Origin: an uncultured Pedobacter sp.
GTDB lineage: Bacteria > Bacteroidota > Bacteroidia > Sphingobacteriales > Sphingobacteriaceae
DNA length: 55,344 bases
NCBI GenBank assembly: GCA_946478755.1
Contig: CAMLDJ010000009.1
Span: 1 to 55,344, forward strand
Direction: 5' to 3'
Position numbers and translations under genes: made by a program
Part shown: in pieces, positions 35,401 through 45,084 of the stretch
Layout of the letters: the number at the start of each line of letters is the position of its first letter
Position numbering within the stretch: position 1 is the stretch's first letter
Notes under the pieces: model-generated
Told to the model about the DNA's origin: nothing
The model's database searches: none
What the model saw: only the letters and a program-made list of their open reading frames with translations

Positions 35401-36850
35401 AGATGTTGTTTATGGGGACGCCATTCGATGTTACCGAAAGACTTCCATCCTTGGTACCAATCCAGAGGCGGTTCATACGATCTGCCATGATCCCGCGGAC
35501 GTTATTTGTTGGACGCTGGTTTACCTCCTTACGGATCAGTTCAGCCTTAAAATCGTTAATGTGAAAAACCACTTTATCTACACCACCATCATCTGTGGCC
35601 AGCCACAAAATTCCATTTTTATCATAGTACTGCGCCATTACCTTATTAGAAAAGAAATGGTTGGTCTTTTCGGGACTATTATAAAAATAACGCACCTGGT
35701 TAGTCTCGGGCTCATAATAGCCGAAACCTCCCCCTTTCATATTGATCCAAACCCGTTGATGCGTATCCTGGAATACTTTATAAGAAGATCCCGTCTGATA
35801 TACGCTGGAATAGTTGACCTGAGCAAAAGATCTGAACTGTTGTTTGTCAGGCTGGAACAGCACAACGCCTGACTTTTCGGGCTCAACCCAGAGCCGGCGA
35901 GCGCTATCTTCGTACATGGAAAAGAGGGGCTGCTGGCTGAAGTTTTTCTGGCTGATTACATCAAGATCTCGTCGGAAGACTATCAGATCGCCGTTTTGAG
36001 CAGTACAATAATACTTCCCTTTATCTGCGGATGTAAGAAAAGCGTTAATGCGGCCTGCAGATAACTTCCGCGCAGCGATTACCTTAAAATTTTTTACGCT
36101 GAGCACGCTGCCGTTTTCAGTACCAACATATACGTTACTATGATCTATCACACAGGCAGTAACATGGTGGCCATCTGCACCGGGAAGTTGCCTGACAGTT
36201 AATCCGCCAGCTGAATTTATGCTTATTGCGGACAATCCTTTAGTTGTACCTACCCAGATATTACCAAAATTATCCTCATTTACAGTCGTCACTGCTCCAT
36301 CGCGCAGGCGAAAGCCGGATTCTTTGCCGGTTCCAAACTCAACAACGCTGAGCCGATCATCATTTATTGGCAGCATCACCACTAATCCCCCATCCTTTTT
36401 AACCAGCAACATTCCCCCTTTTTTAAGCGGCAGCATGCGCTCGGTAAGCAGGCTACCAGATGCCAAACCACCCGTAACCGTGCTGATCTTTTCGAATTTC
36501 TCCTGACGTTTGTCAAAGCGGTAGACTCGGTTGTCGTAACATCTGATCCAAAGGAAGCCCTGTGCATCTTCAATAATTTCTTCAATACGGTTTGTTTTGA
36601 GTGGAGAATCATCACCAGGCCTGGTTTTGAAAGTCACGAAGCTATGTCCGTCGAACCGGTTGATACCCGCCCAGGTGCCAAACCACATAAATCCATCGCG
36701 ATCCTTAATCATGGTCATGACGCGGTGATGTGACAATCCATCTCCAGTGGAGTAGTGTTTTACAGAACACTTTGGCTGCGCATGGGCCTGCCCGATCCCA
36801 AGAAACAGCGTCAGGAAAATAATAGGAAATAGGCTTATACGTGGTTGCAT
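32480..36850 (-). CDS. Hybrid two-component system regulator of the pectin-type locus
   Basis: About 1456 residues from the ATG at 36850 (MQPRISLFPIIFL signal peptide); the frame opens 47 residues earlier but that stretch is poor. Order: periplasmic two-blade-ring propeller repeats (to about 810, repeated WIGT motifs), Y_Y_Y domain (about 815-880, YRLDGFDSEWRN), membrane helix (about 890-915), His kinase with NVSHELRTPLT (His near 947), ATPase domain (about 1050-1157), receiver (LLVEDNEELR at about 1205) and AraC-type HTH (about 1360-1450). It binds an oligosaccharide outside and switches on the divergent SusC operon. Confidence 0.95.
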   Translation of the reverse strand: MQPRISLFPIIFLTLFLGIGQAHAQPKCSVKHYSTGDGLSHHRVMTMIKDRDGFMWFGTWAGINRFDGHSFVTFKTRPGDDSPLKTNRIEEIIEDAQGFLWIRCYDNRVYRFDKRQEKFEKISTVTGGLASGSLLTERMLPLKKGGMLLVKKDGGLVVMLPINDDRLSVVEFGTGKESGFRLRDGAVTTVNEDNFGNIWVGTTKGLSAISINSAGGLTVRQLPGADGHHVTACVIDHSNVYVGTENGSVLSVKNFKVIAARKLSAGRINAFLTSADKGKYYCTAQNGDLIVFRRDLDVISQKNFSQQPLFSMYEDSARRLWVEPEKSGVVLFQPDKQQFRSFAQVNYSSVYQTGSSYKVFQDTHQRVWINMKGGGFGYYEPETNQVRYFYNSPEKTNHFFSNKVMAQYYDKNGILWLATDDGGVDKVVFHINDFKAELIRKEVNQRPTNNVRGIMADRMNRLWIGTKDGSLSVTSNGVPINNIFVNANQHSLGQVYAILEDSKGNIWMGTKAEGLYRAEPTDETRKQYRLSNYRHNMDPNSISHNAVYAIIEDKNERIWLGTYGGGLNLLISEKGKTRFAHPGNEFQNYPGEDFMRIRSLNVGRNGLLWIATTNGLLISDAPAKIGLNASFKTYQKISGDLQSLGDNDVQFILKDKKNVMWLGTVAGGLNRAIGNQPLNALRFKNFSIRDGLPSDYLLSAIEDQHHNLWIGTQNGLSKFNLETQKFSNLDANDGFPVVTFEESSVTEDRNEQIIFGTLKGIVSFYPARLHNSKIDAKMTLTSLQVNSQVVMAGEQNSPIQTSIDQSTEIELPYDQNFFSISFAVLDYRSTGKEAYAYRLDGFDSEWRNNGNERRATYTKVPPGHYTFEVKSTAYDIYNNIPSHTLKITILPPPWRTWWAYVIYLVFAIGVLFVVRRIVITILGLRAGIVIERKLTELKLNFFTNVSHELRTPLTLIVNPLEDIAKSEKISKEGMRNLDIARKNAGRMVRFVNQLLDLRKVQSGKAILKIKEVDMNLFVERITTFFGEELKRKRIGIEIHRSGEPPILWIDPEKIEIVLYNLLSNAIKVNENHNITISIEEVADELVISVADQGTGVPPDQLEAIFGLYFEGAQSSDHAVKGTGIGLALAREMVELHHGKIYAENNDFGGLTVTVRLKKGLELLAEGNELIEVYEQIDERSNSSVATAGLEKVESTITKSYIAKVLLVEDNEELRTFLYYQLSKIYDVETAEDGLIGLERAKKLMPDLIISDVMMPNMDGIQMLDQLKNHPITSHIPVILLSAKFSVESQIQGLSYGADFYMPKPFNNELLLISIENLIRQRQRVFEALKNKMNLDLEPSAISITSDDEKFLTRIIEIVEQHIQDSQFNIENIATNMNMGRSAFYAKFTSLTNSTPVDFVREIRLKRARQYFDAGRHNITEVGYQVGFTNQKYFSTCFRQYFRITPTEYLKKKSNRF

Positions 36851-36959
36851 TACCCAAAAATAACCCTTTTTTCCGCATAGCGGGAAGATAAAAATTCGGT
36901 AAACACAAAAAGTTAACCAAATCAAACAAAATTTAAACCTTCGTTTCTGCCACAGAAAG

Positions 36960-36967
36960 TACATTTG
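36960..36967 (+). promoter_or_regulatory. -7 promoter element for the SusC operon
   Basis: TACATTTG matches the Bacteroidota -7 consensus TAnnTTTG, 29 bases before the SusC start. No clear -33 TTTG is visible, as expected for a promoter that needs the hybrid regulator encoded next to it. Confidence 0.45.
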
Positions 36968-36996
36968 TTTACTATAATCAATGTAAATCAACTTGT

Positions 36997-39900
36997 ATGA
37001 TCATATTTAATCAGCTGTTTGTCGGCGACAAACATTTCAGGCAAAATTTCCGATTCGCCACTAGAGGGATTTGCTTAAGCATTCTTTTCATGCTGACCAT
37101 CGGCGTGCCGGTTTTTGCTCAGCAGGCAGGCAGAACGCTTAGCGGAACAGTGAAAGACGATAAGGGGCAGACTATTCCCGGCGCCAGTGTAAAGCTTAAA
37201 GGTACTACGCAAGGTACAGTTACAGATGCCCGGGGCCAATACACATTAAAAATCAGTGCTGCTACCGGTACGCTTGAGTTCTCTTTTATAGGGTACACGG
37301 TTCGCGAAATTCCCATAGGCAGCAACAACATCATCAACGTATCCTTATCAGAGATGCTGAACACCATGAATGAGGTGGTTGTAATCGGCTACGGTACCGT
37401 TAAAAGACGGGATTTAACCGGTTCAGTTTCTTCTGTCAGCGGAAAAGACATTGTCGCAACACCTGTTCCCAATGTGGCGCAAGCCATGCAGGGTAAATTG
37501 CCGGGCGTAAGAATTACATCTCAGGATGGCCGTCCGGGTGCCGGGGTTGCTATCCGTGTACGTGGTGGAGGTTCAATCTCACAAAGCAATCAGCCTTTGA
37601 TCCTGATCGACGGCATTCCAGGAAACCTGAATGATATTGCCAGTGATCAGGTAGAAAGTATCGACGTATTGAAAGATGCATCGTCAACAGCAATCTATGG
37701 TGCACGCGGCGCCAACGGCGTAGTGCTGGTTACCACCAAGGGTGCTAAAGCCGGTGTAACCCAGGTAAGCATCAATAGCTATGTGAAGATCAATACACCA
37801 ACCAAATACCTGGAGCAGCTTAATCCTTATGATTATCTGAAATATGTATGGGCCAATGCAGCAGCAAATGGAACGGCTTACCAAACTCCGTTTGAGAAAT
37901 ACTATGGATTAGGCGCAAATGCAGGGACAAATGCCGGCGGTATCGAAAACTATAGAAATCTGGCTACAGATGATATTCAGCGTCAGGTATATAATGAATC
38001 CACCTCCTGGAACCATGCCCTAACCGTAACCGGCGGTACAGACAAAACTAAAATTCTGTTCTCGGCCAACTATACCGATGATCAGGGGATGAAGATCAAC
38101 TCTTACCTGAAACGTGCAAATGCGACTTTGAAAATCTCTCAAAAGATCTTCGACAACGTTACGTTCGATCTAAATACGCGTTATACACGCAGCCCGGCTT
38201 TGGGTGATGAAGGCGTAACCAGCGGAAGTGGATCAATGCTGTCTGCCGCTTATCGTTTCCGCCCGATTGCAACAAATCATGTTTTGGGTGATTTAGCTGC
38301 CCTCAGGGCTGGTAATATTGAGCAATACGGAAAAGCATCAATGTGGGATAATTACAGTGCAGTAGCACGTATCACAGATTACGAGCCTTATTCAAAAAGC
38401 CAGAATATGGTAGCGATCTCTTCATTAACCTGGAAGATCATCGAAGGCCTTACCTACCATACCGATTTCAGTTTAAACTCGAATTTCGGAGAACGCAAGT
38501 ACTGGTCGGGCGCAATCTATAACAACTACGTAGAAGATGCCACCAATAAGAAATTATTTGCCGGTGCAGCAGATTACCGCAAAACAGACAGCTGGGGCTT
38601 GCGCTGGACAAATACGTTAGCTTATGACTTCAAAATAAATGATGCCAATAAGTTAACTGTACTGGCAGGTCAGGAAGTATCCAATACTGGAGGAACCTCA
38701 CTGGCTGCGCAGGCCAACCGTTTCCCTTCAAACTTTGACAAGGAAACAGCCTTTGCGCAGATCAACCAATACGACGCAACTGTTGGTGCGGCTTCATTTT
38801 CCTCAAATGTGGAGATCCCAAACCGGTTGCAGTCGTTCTTTGGAAGGGCAAACTATTCTCTGTCAGACCGTTATTTGGTTACGCTGACGCTACGTGCTGA
38901 TGGATCTTCACGTTTTGCACCTAACAAACGCTGGGGATATTTTCCTGGAGCGGCAGTTGCCTGGAGAATCTCTGATGAAGCCTTTATCAAAGACCTGAAA
39001 TGGCTGGATAACTTAAAACTCCGGGCATCCTATGGTGCAGTAGGCAATGATGCCATTCCAACCAATTCGTTTACACAGGCCTGGGGCTCCGTCACTGATC
39101 AACGCTTACAATACGCCATCAACCACCAGCGCATATCAGGCTACCAAACTACAAGCATATTAGCTAATCCGGATCTGAAATGGGAAACTACCATTACCCG
39201 TAACCTGGGTCTGGACTTTGGTTTGTTTGGAAACCGCTTAACAGGTACAATTGAGGGTTACTGGAATACGACAAAGGACCTGTTGTTAGAAACACCAATC
39301 CCGGGCATCACCGCCTTTACCAGCACGTTCGACAATATCGGCCAAACCAGCAACAAAGGATTAGAACTTTCTCTTTCTGCAACAGTATTCAAAACTGAAG
39401 ATTGGAATATCACTGCAGGTGGAAACATTAACTTCAACAAAAGCAATATCGATGCGCTTGCGCCAAACATTACTGGATTATACGGTACAAACTGGGCAAG
39501 TTCTGCATCTTACCCAACTTCAGATTATATCCTGAAGGAAGGAAGCCCTGTTGGCCTTGTCCGCGGATTAACCTATGCTGGTTTTTATACCCCGGCTGAT
39601 TTTAACTATAACAATGGCCTGTATACCCTTAAATCTGGTGTGCCGGATGTCGGAACCTTTATTGGTGTTGTACATGGGCTAACGACGGCGAATCGTCCTG
39701 CCGGTCAGAATGCTTACCCGGGCGTTGCTAAATACCAGGACCTGAATGGCGATGGTAAAATTGACGAGAATGATGTATCCGTTATCGGTAACACTAACCC
39801 TAAACATACAGGCGGTTTGAACCTGAATGTGGCGTACAAGAATTTCGATCTGGGACTTTTCTTCAACTGGAGCGTTGGCAATGATGTTTACAATGTAAAC

Positions 39901-40368
39901 AAACTGGCATCATTATACGGGCCTAAAGAAGCAGGGGTTTATGAGAATAAACTGGCTATCCTGAATGGTGCCTATAAAATTTATGACGTAGTGAACGGAC
40001 AGCTGGTACGCTTGTCGACGCCAGATCAGCTCAATGCAGCCAATGGTGCTTCGAATTTACCTTTAGCTTATAATGAAGGAGGTATTACTTCTACACTGGG
40101 CATTGAAAACGGTTCCTTTCTTCGCTTAAACACCGCTACCCTGGGTTACCGCTTGCCTAAAACCTGGCTGGCCAGAGCAAAAATCACAAACATTTATCTG
40201 TACGGCAGCGTGTACAACGTGTTTACCGTTACGAATTACAGCGGCCTGGACCCTGAAGTGGGTACAAACGACAATTTTAACAGTTCAAAATATCCCACAA
40301 CCGGGCTTGACTTCGGTTCTTACCCGCGTGCAAGGTCATTTGTTTTCGGAATGAACCTTAATTTCTAA
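36997..40368 (+). CDS. SusC/RagA-family TonB-dependent transporter
   Basis: A 1123-residue outer membrane channel. Signal peptide to about residue 41, carboxypeptidase-regulatory-like domain (about 45-125, IPGASVKLKGTTQGTVTD), plug (about 127-245: VVVIGYGTVKRRDLTGSVSS, PLILIDGIPGN, LKDASSTAIYGARGANGVV) and barrel ending GMNLNF with terminal Phe. It should import an acetylated pectin-type oligosaccharide, judged by the esterases in its operon. The hybrid regulator is divergent from it and SusD follows after 17 bases. Confidence 0.95.
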   Translation: MIIFNQLFVGDKHFRQNFRFATRGICLSILFMLTIGVPVFAQQAGRTLSGTVKDDKGQTIPGASVKLKGTTQGTVTDARGQYTLKISAATGTLEFSFIGYTVREIPIGSNNIINVSLSEMLNTMNEVVVIGYGTVKRRDLTGSVSSVSGKDIVATPVPNVAQAMQGKLPGVRITSQDGRPGAGVAIRVRGGGSISQSNQPLILIDGIPGNLNDIASDQVESIDVLKDASSTAIYGARGANGVVLVTTKGAKAGVTQVSINSYVKINTPTKYLEQLNPYDYLKYVWANAAANGTAYQTPFEKYYGLGANAGTNAGGIENYRNLATDDIQRQVYNESTSWNHALTVTGGTDKTKILFSANYTDDQGMKINSYLKRANATLKISQKIFDNVTFDLNTRYTRSPALGDEGVTSGSGSMLSAAYRFRPIATNHVLGDLAALRAGNIEQYGKASMWDNYSAVARITDYEPYSKSQNMVAISSLTWKIIEGLTYHTDFSLNSNFGERKYWSGAIYNNYVEDATNKKLFAGAADYRKTDSWGLRWTNTLAYDFKINDANKLTVLAGQEVSNTGGTSLAAQANRFPSNFDKETAFAQINQYDATVGAASFSSNVEIPNRLQSFFGRANYSLSDRYLVTLTLRADGSSRFAPNKRWGYFPGAAVAWRISDEAFIKDLKWLDNLKLRASYGAVGNDAIPTNSFTQAWGSVTDQRLQYAINHQRISGYQTTSILANPDLKWETTITRNLGLDFGLFGNRLTGTIEGYWNTTKDLLLETPIPGITAFTSTFDNIGQTSNKGLELSLSATVFKTEDWNITAGGNINFNKSNIDALAPNITGLYGTNWASSASYPTSDYILKEGSPVGLVRGLTYAGFYTPADFNYNNGLYTLKSGVPDVGTFIGVVHGLTTANRPAGQNAYPGVAKYQDLNGDGKIDENDVSVIGNTNPKHTGGLNLNVAYKNFDLGLFFNWSVGNDVYNVNKLASLYGPKEAGVYENKLAILNGAYKIYDVVNGQLVRLSTPDQLNAANGASNLPLAYNEGGITSTLGIENGSFLRLNTATLGYRLPKTWLARAKITNIYLYGSVYNVFTVTNYSGLDPEVGTNDNFNSSKYPTTGLDFGSYPRARSFVFGMNLNF

Positions 40369-40385
40369 CTATTAAAAGATCAAAA

Positions 40386-42431
40386 ATGAAAACTTTTATA
40401 AAATATACAGCAACAGCACTCGTACTTTGCCTTACATTTAGTCAATGCAAACGGGATTTTCTGGATGCCAAGTCTCCATCCAGTGTCGACGATGAATTTG
40501 TTACCTCAACACCAGCTGAGACCTTTAAGTCACTTTCTTCAGCTTACGCCATTTACAGACAGAATTCTATCATGGGGATTTACCGTTGGAACGATCCGAT
40601 AGGCTCTGACGCTGAAATGTATCCTGAAGACAATTCCAGTAACAACCTGAACGCCATCCTTAAACCCGAGTTGCTACCAATTGATGCCGTAAAAGGGGGC
40701 TTTGACGGATTTTATGCTGCATTAGGTCGCGCAGCAAAAGTCGCCGCCCTGATTGCCGATAAAGAAGCATACAAAGCTGATGTAGCTGCGGGAAGAACAT
40801 CAGAATGGACACATCTTTATGGAGAAGCCATCACCATGAGGGCCTATTTTTATTTCGAACTGGTTAAGCACTTTGGCGATGTGCCTTACGGCTATGAAAA
40901 TCAAAAAGCAACAGATTACCAATTGACATCGCGCTTTACCATTTACGACAATCTGATTGCAGATCTGAAACAGGTGGAGCCATTAATGTATAAAATAGGA
41001 GAAGGCGGAATTACCGCAGAACGCATGTCGCGCACCTTCTGTAATTCACTGATAGGCCTTGTAGCGCTTTCATCAGGTGGCTATCAGACTATCCGCACGG
41101 ATGTGCCTGACCTGTATGGATCAGTATCTTTTACCAGAAAAGGTAATGAAGTTTTTAAATCAGTGTATGCCCGTCGCACCGACTATCTGACTTATTACGA
41201 AACTGCCAAAACCTACTTCCAGAAAGCATTGGACAATAGAGGAACGGCGGCGCTGGTTACTACAGATCCAAGAGGTTTTGCAAATAACCCTTTTCAACGC
41301 CACTTCCAATACACACACGATTTTCAGATCAGTCCGGAGTCAATCTTCGAAGTAGGAAACATTCAAGGGGGATCGATCACCACCACAAGTGAATACAGCT
41401 ATGCCTTTGGCAGAACATCAGACGGAGGAAGCGCTAACGCAGCGCCTAATAAAGTGTTTGGAGCACTCAGAATCAACCCTGCGGTATATTATGGAGATTA
41501 TATCAATGCCGATAAGCGCAGGGATGTGAGTGTTGCTGTTACGGGAAGTAACGGTGACGGAAACGAAAAAATTGGCTCTTTTGTTCCGGGGAATAAAGTA
41601 GCCGGTGGAATTGCGACCAATAAATGGGATGATAACCGAATGAATCCTCCTTATGTAGCCTCGCAAAGAAGTTCTGGCTTAAACTGGCCGGTAATGCGAT
41701 TGGCTGATGTGATGCTGATGCTTGCTGAAGCTAAAGCGGAACTTAAGGAGAACGATGCATTGGATATCATCAACCAAATCAGAGCCAGAGCTTTTGGCAG
41801 CACAAAATATAACCTGAGTGGCTTATCCGGTCAGGCTTTAAAAGATGCTGTATGGAAAGAACGCAAACTGGAATTATTAGGTGAAGGTACCCGAAGGTTC
41901 GACATGATCCGTTCGGGAGTATTTTCTGAAAGCGCCGTGGCTGCACAGCAGCAATTCACCGTGATGGTTAGTGGACTGCGCTCACAAGGATTTTACCAGT
42001 TTGCCAATGGAAACACCATATCAAATTACATCTGGATAAAAATGGTACATCTAACTAATCCCTTAACTTTTGATTGTACAGACACAACAAATACAGCGAC
42101 TTATCCTGCCTGGAGAGGACAATACGACTACAGTACATTGTCTGCTGTAAGCAGTAAAGTAATTGGCACCAACCATAATGTGGATATTAAAGGTTTATTC
42201 AGGTATATTGATCCAACGAGTGCAGAGGCGCTTAGCTTGCAGGCCAATGGCTATATAAAAACAAACTGGGGGATCGATATCGTAAATAATGAAGCTGTTT
42301 ACAAAAGAAACCTGCTTTCGGGCATAACCAGCGCCGGCGAGCCGCCACGATACTTCTGGCCAATTCCTTCAGAAACCGTTAGGGGCTCGAAAGGGAAAGT
42401 GACCAATGGTTATGGACTGGCTCAACAATAA
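40386..42431 (+). CDS. SusD/RagB-family surface lipoprotein
   Basis: A 681-residue lipoprotein, lipid Cys about residue 21 (LCLTFSQCKRDF). Family marks: YGEAITMRAYFYFELVKHFG, PVMRLADVMLMLAEAKAEL, ERKLELLGEGTRRFDMIRSG and a closing WPIPSETV. It is longer than typical (500-600), with an insert between about 230 and 390, which could shape the binding site for a branched polymer. Lid of the SusC channel encoded just before it. Confidence 0.95.
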   Translation: MKTFIKYTATALVLCLTFSQCKRDFLDAKSPSSVDDEFVTSTPAETFKSLSSAYAIYRQNSIMGIYRWNDPIGSDAEMYPEDNSSNNLNAILKPELLPIDAVKGGFDGFYAALGRAAKVAALIADKEAYKADVAAGRTSEWTHLYGEAITMRAYFYFELVKHFGDVPYGYENQKATDYQLTSRFTIYDNLIADLKQVEPLMYKIGEGGITAERMSRTFCNSLIGLVALSSGGYQTIRTDVPDLYGSVSFTRKGNEVFKSVYARRTDYLTYYETAKTYFQKALDNRGTAALVTTDPRGFANNPFQRHFQYTHDFQISPESIFEVGNIQGGSITTTSEYSYAFGRTSDGGSANAAPNKVFGALRINPAVYYGDYINADKRRDVSVAVTGSNGDGNEKIGSFVPGNKVAGGIATNKWDDNRMNPPYVASQRSSGLNWPVMRLADVMLMLAEAKAELKENDALDIINQIRARAFGSTKYNLSGLSGQALKDAVWKERKLELLGEGTRRFDMIRSGVFSESAVAAQQQFTVMVSGLRSQGFYQFANGNTISNYIWIKMVHLTNPLTFDCTDTTNTATYPAWRGQYDYSTLSAVSSKVIGTNHNVDIKGLFRYIDPTSAEALSLQANGYIKTNWGIDIVNNEAVYKRNLLSGITSAGEPPRYFWPIPSETVRGSKGKVTNGYGLAQQ

Positions 42432-42445
42432 TCTGATTTAACCCC

Positions 42446-43414
42446 ATGAAAAACACCATCCTGCTATTTTTAATGCTGATCTCTTTAAGTGCCGCCGCTC
42501 AAAATCTGGAGTGGCGCACTGGTATTCCCGACACGAGCTATAATACGATGAAGGATTACCGGCTAAATGTGAAGCGCTATCCTTTCATCAGGATCGTTCC
42601 TGACAGCATTACATCAGATGTAAAAGAAGCGCGTAACCTGGTTTATTGCAAAATTGGAAACCGTGATTTGCATATTGATGCATTCCGGCCCACTAAAAAG
42701 CAGATGAAGGCAACTCCTGCAATATTAATTGTGCATGGGGGTGGATGGCGTTCGGGAAACCGTACACAGCATATTCCGCTGGCGCAACATCTTGCAGCCT
42801 TAGGTTATGCCTGTTTTACGGTGGAGTACCGTTTATCAACCGAGGCATTATACCCTGCAGCGATCATTGATTTGAAATCTGCTTTAAGATGGATGGGAAC
42901 GAACGCAGAGAAATTCAATATAGACACTGCTAAGTTTACGGTAATGGGGTTCTCGGCAGGAGGGCAGCTTGCTGCGCTTGCAGGAGTAACTTCAGGATTG
43001 CCATTATTTAATGGCGACTGCAATAAGACTTCTGCAGGTTCAGCCAAAGCGGTAATAGATATTGATGGCACACTTTCCTTTGTACACCGCGAATCATGGG
43101 AGTTCCAGAATGCTTCCGGAGGAGCCTCGTTGTGGTGGATAGGTTATACCAAAGAACAACGACCTGATGTATGGAAAGAAGCTAGTCCCTTTAGCTATGC
43201 CGAGCAAAATAAGGTGCCCTTTCTGTTTCTGAACAGCGCTGTTGAGCGGATGCATGCTGGCAGGGATGATTTTAAGAAACTGATGGATCAGAAAGGGGTA
43301 TATACGGAAATTATTAGCTTTCCCGATGCGCCGCATTCATTCTGTCTGTACAGACCCTGGTTTGATCCCATGGTCGCAAATATTGATACGTTTATGAAAA
43401 AGGTTTTTAAGTAA
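42446..43414 (+). CDS. Exported alpha/beta-hydrolase esterase
   Basis: A 322-residue exported enzyme (signal LLFLMLISLSAAAQ). HGGGWRSGNR is the oxyanion-hole motif and VMGFSAGGQLAAL the nucleophile elbow of the BD-FAE/hormone-sensitive-lipase type of carbohydrate esterase; the C-terminal PDAPHSF supplies the His. Probably removes acetyl, methyl or feruloyl groups from the glycan taken up by the SusC/D pair. It starts 14 bases after SusD and 18 before the first CE12 gene. The exact ester is not readable. Confidence 0.85.
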   Translation: MKNTILLFLMLISLSAAAQNLEWRTGIPDTSYNTMKDYRLNVKRYPFIRIVPDSITSDVKEARNLVYCKIGNRDLHIDAFRPTKKQMKATPAILIVHGGGWRSGNRTQHIPLAQHLAALGYACFTVEYRLSTEALYPAAIIDLKSALRWMGTNAEKFNIDTAKFTVMGFSAGGQLAALAGVTSGLPLFNGDCNKTSAGSAKAVIDIDGTLSFVHRESWEFQNASGGASLWWIGYTKEQRPDVWKEASPFSYAEQNKVPFLFLNSAVERMHAGRDDFKKLMDQKGVYTEIISFPDAPHSFCLYRPWFDPMVANIDTFMKKVFK

Positions 43415-43432
43415 AATTTTAGACAGTTAAAG

Positions 43433-44194
43433 ATGAAAATTTCACAAAAAATAGCCCTGTCCGGAGTGCTGCTAACGCTTTCCTCCTTCACCGTTAAAAG
43501 TCCAAAGAATATAGTCGTTTATTTGATCGGCGATTCAACAGTTTGCACCCAACCGGATTCTCAGGCGCCGGTAACTGGCTGGGGAACGCCGTTTGCGGTT
43601 TTCTTTAACCCGACCGTAAGAGTTGAAAATCATGCTAAAGGGGGAAGGAGCACACGCACGTTTATAAGCGAAGGCAGATGGACCCCGATTGCCAGCCATA
43701 TTAATCAGGGTGATTATGTGATCATGCAATTCGGGCACAATGACGAAGCCAAGGAAGAGATCTTTAAAGATAGGTATACCGCTCCTGAAGATTACCGGAA
43801 AAACCTGACCAGGTTTATTACAGAGACACGCGAGAAAGGTGGCAAGCCAATTTTGGTTACACCAGTTTCGAGACGAAAGTTCGATAAGGATGGAAAAGCA
43901 CTGGAAACGCACATTGAATATTCTGCAGTGGTTGTGTCGCTAGGAAAGGAACTTAATGTGCCGGTGATAGACCTGGATACTAAAAGCAGAGCGCTCTATC
44001 AATCGTACGGACCAGAACACTCCGCTTTGCTTTTCAATATATCCAAGCCCGGCACAAATCCCCAGTTTCCAGATGGAATAAACGACAACACGCATTTCAG
44101 CGAGTATGGCGCCAGACTGCTGGCAGAGATTGTGCTTTCTGAAATAAAAAGCAAGCACTTAGAACTTGAATCGAGGATAGCAGTCAAAAAATAA
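43433..44194 (+). CDS. Rhamnogalacturonan acetylesterase, CE12 (first copy)
   Basis: A 253-residue SGNH-type esterase with signal peptide. Blocks: LIGDSTVC with nucleophile Ser, the GGRSTRTF Gly block, MQFGHNDEAK with the oxyanion Asn, and NDNTHFSEYGARLLAE with the Asp-His pair. These match CE12 enzymes that deacetylate rhamnogalacturonan I. It begins 18 bases after the esterase gene and is followed, after 9 bases, by a paralogue. Confidence 0.93.
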   Translation: MKISQKIALSGVLLTLSSFTVKSPKNIVVYLIGDSTVCTQPDSQAPVTGWGTPFAVFFNPTVRVENHAKGGRSTRTFISEGRWTPIASHINQGDYVIMQFGHNDEAKEEIFKDRYTAPEDYRKNLTRFITETREKGGKPILVTPVSRRKFDKDGKALETHIEYSAVVVSLGKELNVPVIDLDTKSRALYQSYGPEHSALLFNISKPGTNPQFPDGINDNTHFSEYGARLLAEIVLSEIKSKHLELESRIAVKK

Positions 44195-44203
44195 TTCAAC
44201 ATT

Positions 44204-44974
44204 ATGAAGATACATTTTAGTAAAATAGCCCTTTCCATAGGCCTACTTTTCTGCATGGGATTTACGCTTCCCCAGGAGGAAAAAATGCACATTTATTTGA
44301 TTGGCGATTCTACCGTTTCTGAAAAGCAGTTGGCGGCTTATCCGGAAACTGGATGGGGAATGCCATTTTCGAAATTCTTTGATACTGCCACTACTGTTGT
44401 GGTCAACCGTGCCCAAAATGGCAGAAGCACCAAGACATTCATGGCAGATAATTTATGGAAGCCGATTGTTGCTGAGCTGAAGAAGGGGGATCTGGTGTTG
44501 ATTCAGTTTGGCCATAACGATGAGGTTAAGACTAAGGCACAGGCCACAACAGAAAAAGAGTTTGAAAAGAATCTGCACCAGTATATTGCTGAGACGAAAG
44601 CACATCAGGCGATTCCTGTCCTGATTACGCCTCCGGCCAGAAGAAGCTTTGATAAAGCAGGAAACCTAGAAGATACACATAAGGTGTACTCTGCATTGGT
44701 TCGGCAAGTTGCCGCTGAAGACCATGTGGTATTTATTGATCTGGACACCCAAAGTCAGGAGGTACTAAAAAGTTTAGGACCGGAAAATTCAGCATGGCTT
44801 TTTAATCATTTAAAACCAGGTGAGCATCCCAATTATCCAGAGGGTAAGGTTGATAATACCCATTTCAGTGAGCTGGGTGCAAGACAAATGGCTGAAATTG
44901 TTTATAAGGGGCTGAAGCAACAGAATCCTGGCAACATTGGCGCACACTTTTTTAAACCAAAACCGAAGAAATAA
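44204..44974 (+). CDS. Rhamnogalacturonan acetylesterase, CE12 (second copy)
   Basis: A 256-residue paralogue of the gene before it, with the same blocks: LIGDSTVSEK, NGRSTKTF, IQFGHNDEVK and VDNTHFSELGARQMAE. The two copies share the full length with roughly half the residues identical by eye, so the duplication is old and the pair may differ in acetyl position or substrate. It ends the locus; no glycoside hydrolase or lyase follows. Confidence 0.93.
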   Translation: MKIHFSKIALSIGLLFCMGFTLPQEEKMHIYLIGDSTVSEKQLAAYPETGWGMPFSKFFDTATTVVVNRAQNGRSTKTFMADNLWKPIVAELKKGDLVLIQFGHNDEVKTKAQATTEKEFEKNLHQYIAETKAHQAIPVLITPPARRSFDKAGNLEDTHKVYSALVRQVAAEDHVVFIDLDTQSQEVLKSLGPENSAWLFNHLKPGEHPNYPEGKVDNTHFSELGARQMAEIVYKGLKQQNPGNIGAHFFKPKPKK

Positions 44975-45084
44975 CAGGAATGTACTCGATCTTTATAAAA
45001 GACCTTTCTTTTCCACCTTAGTTAAATCCCATAATATCACCGACAACATAATTATGGATTGTAGAAAGATTAAAATCGTCTTTT

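Noticed and set aside
36851..36991. Extended N-terminus of the hybrid regulator
   Set aside because: The extra 47 residues precede a good signal peptide and overlap the SusC promoter region.
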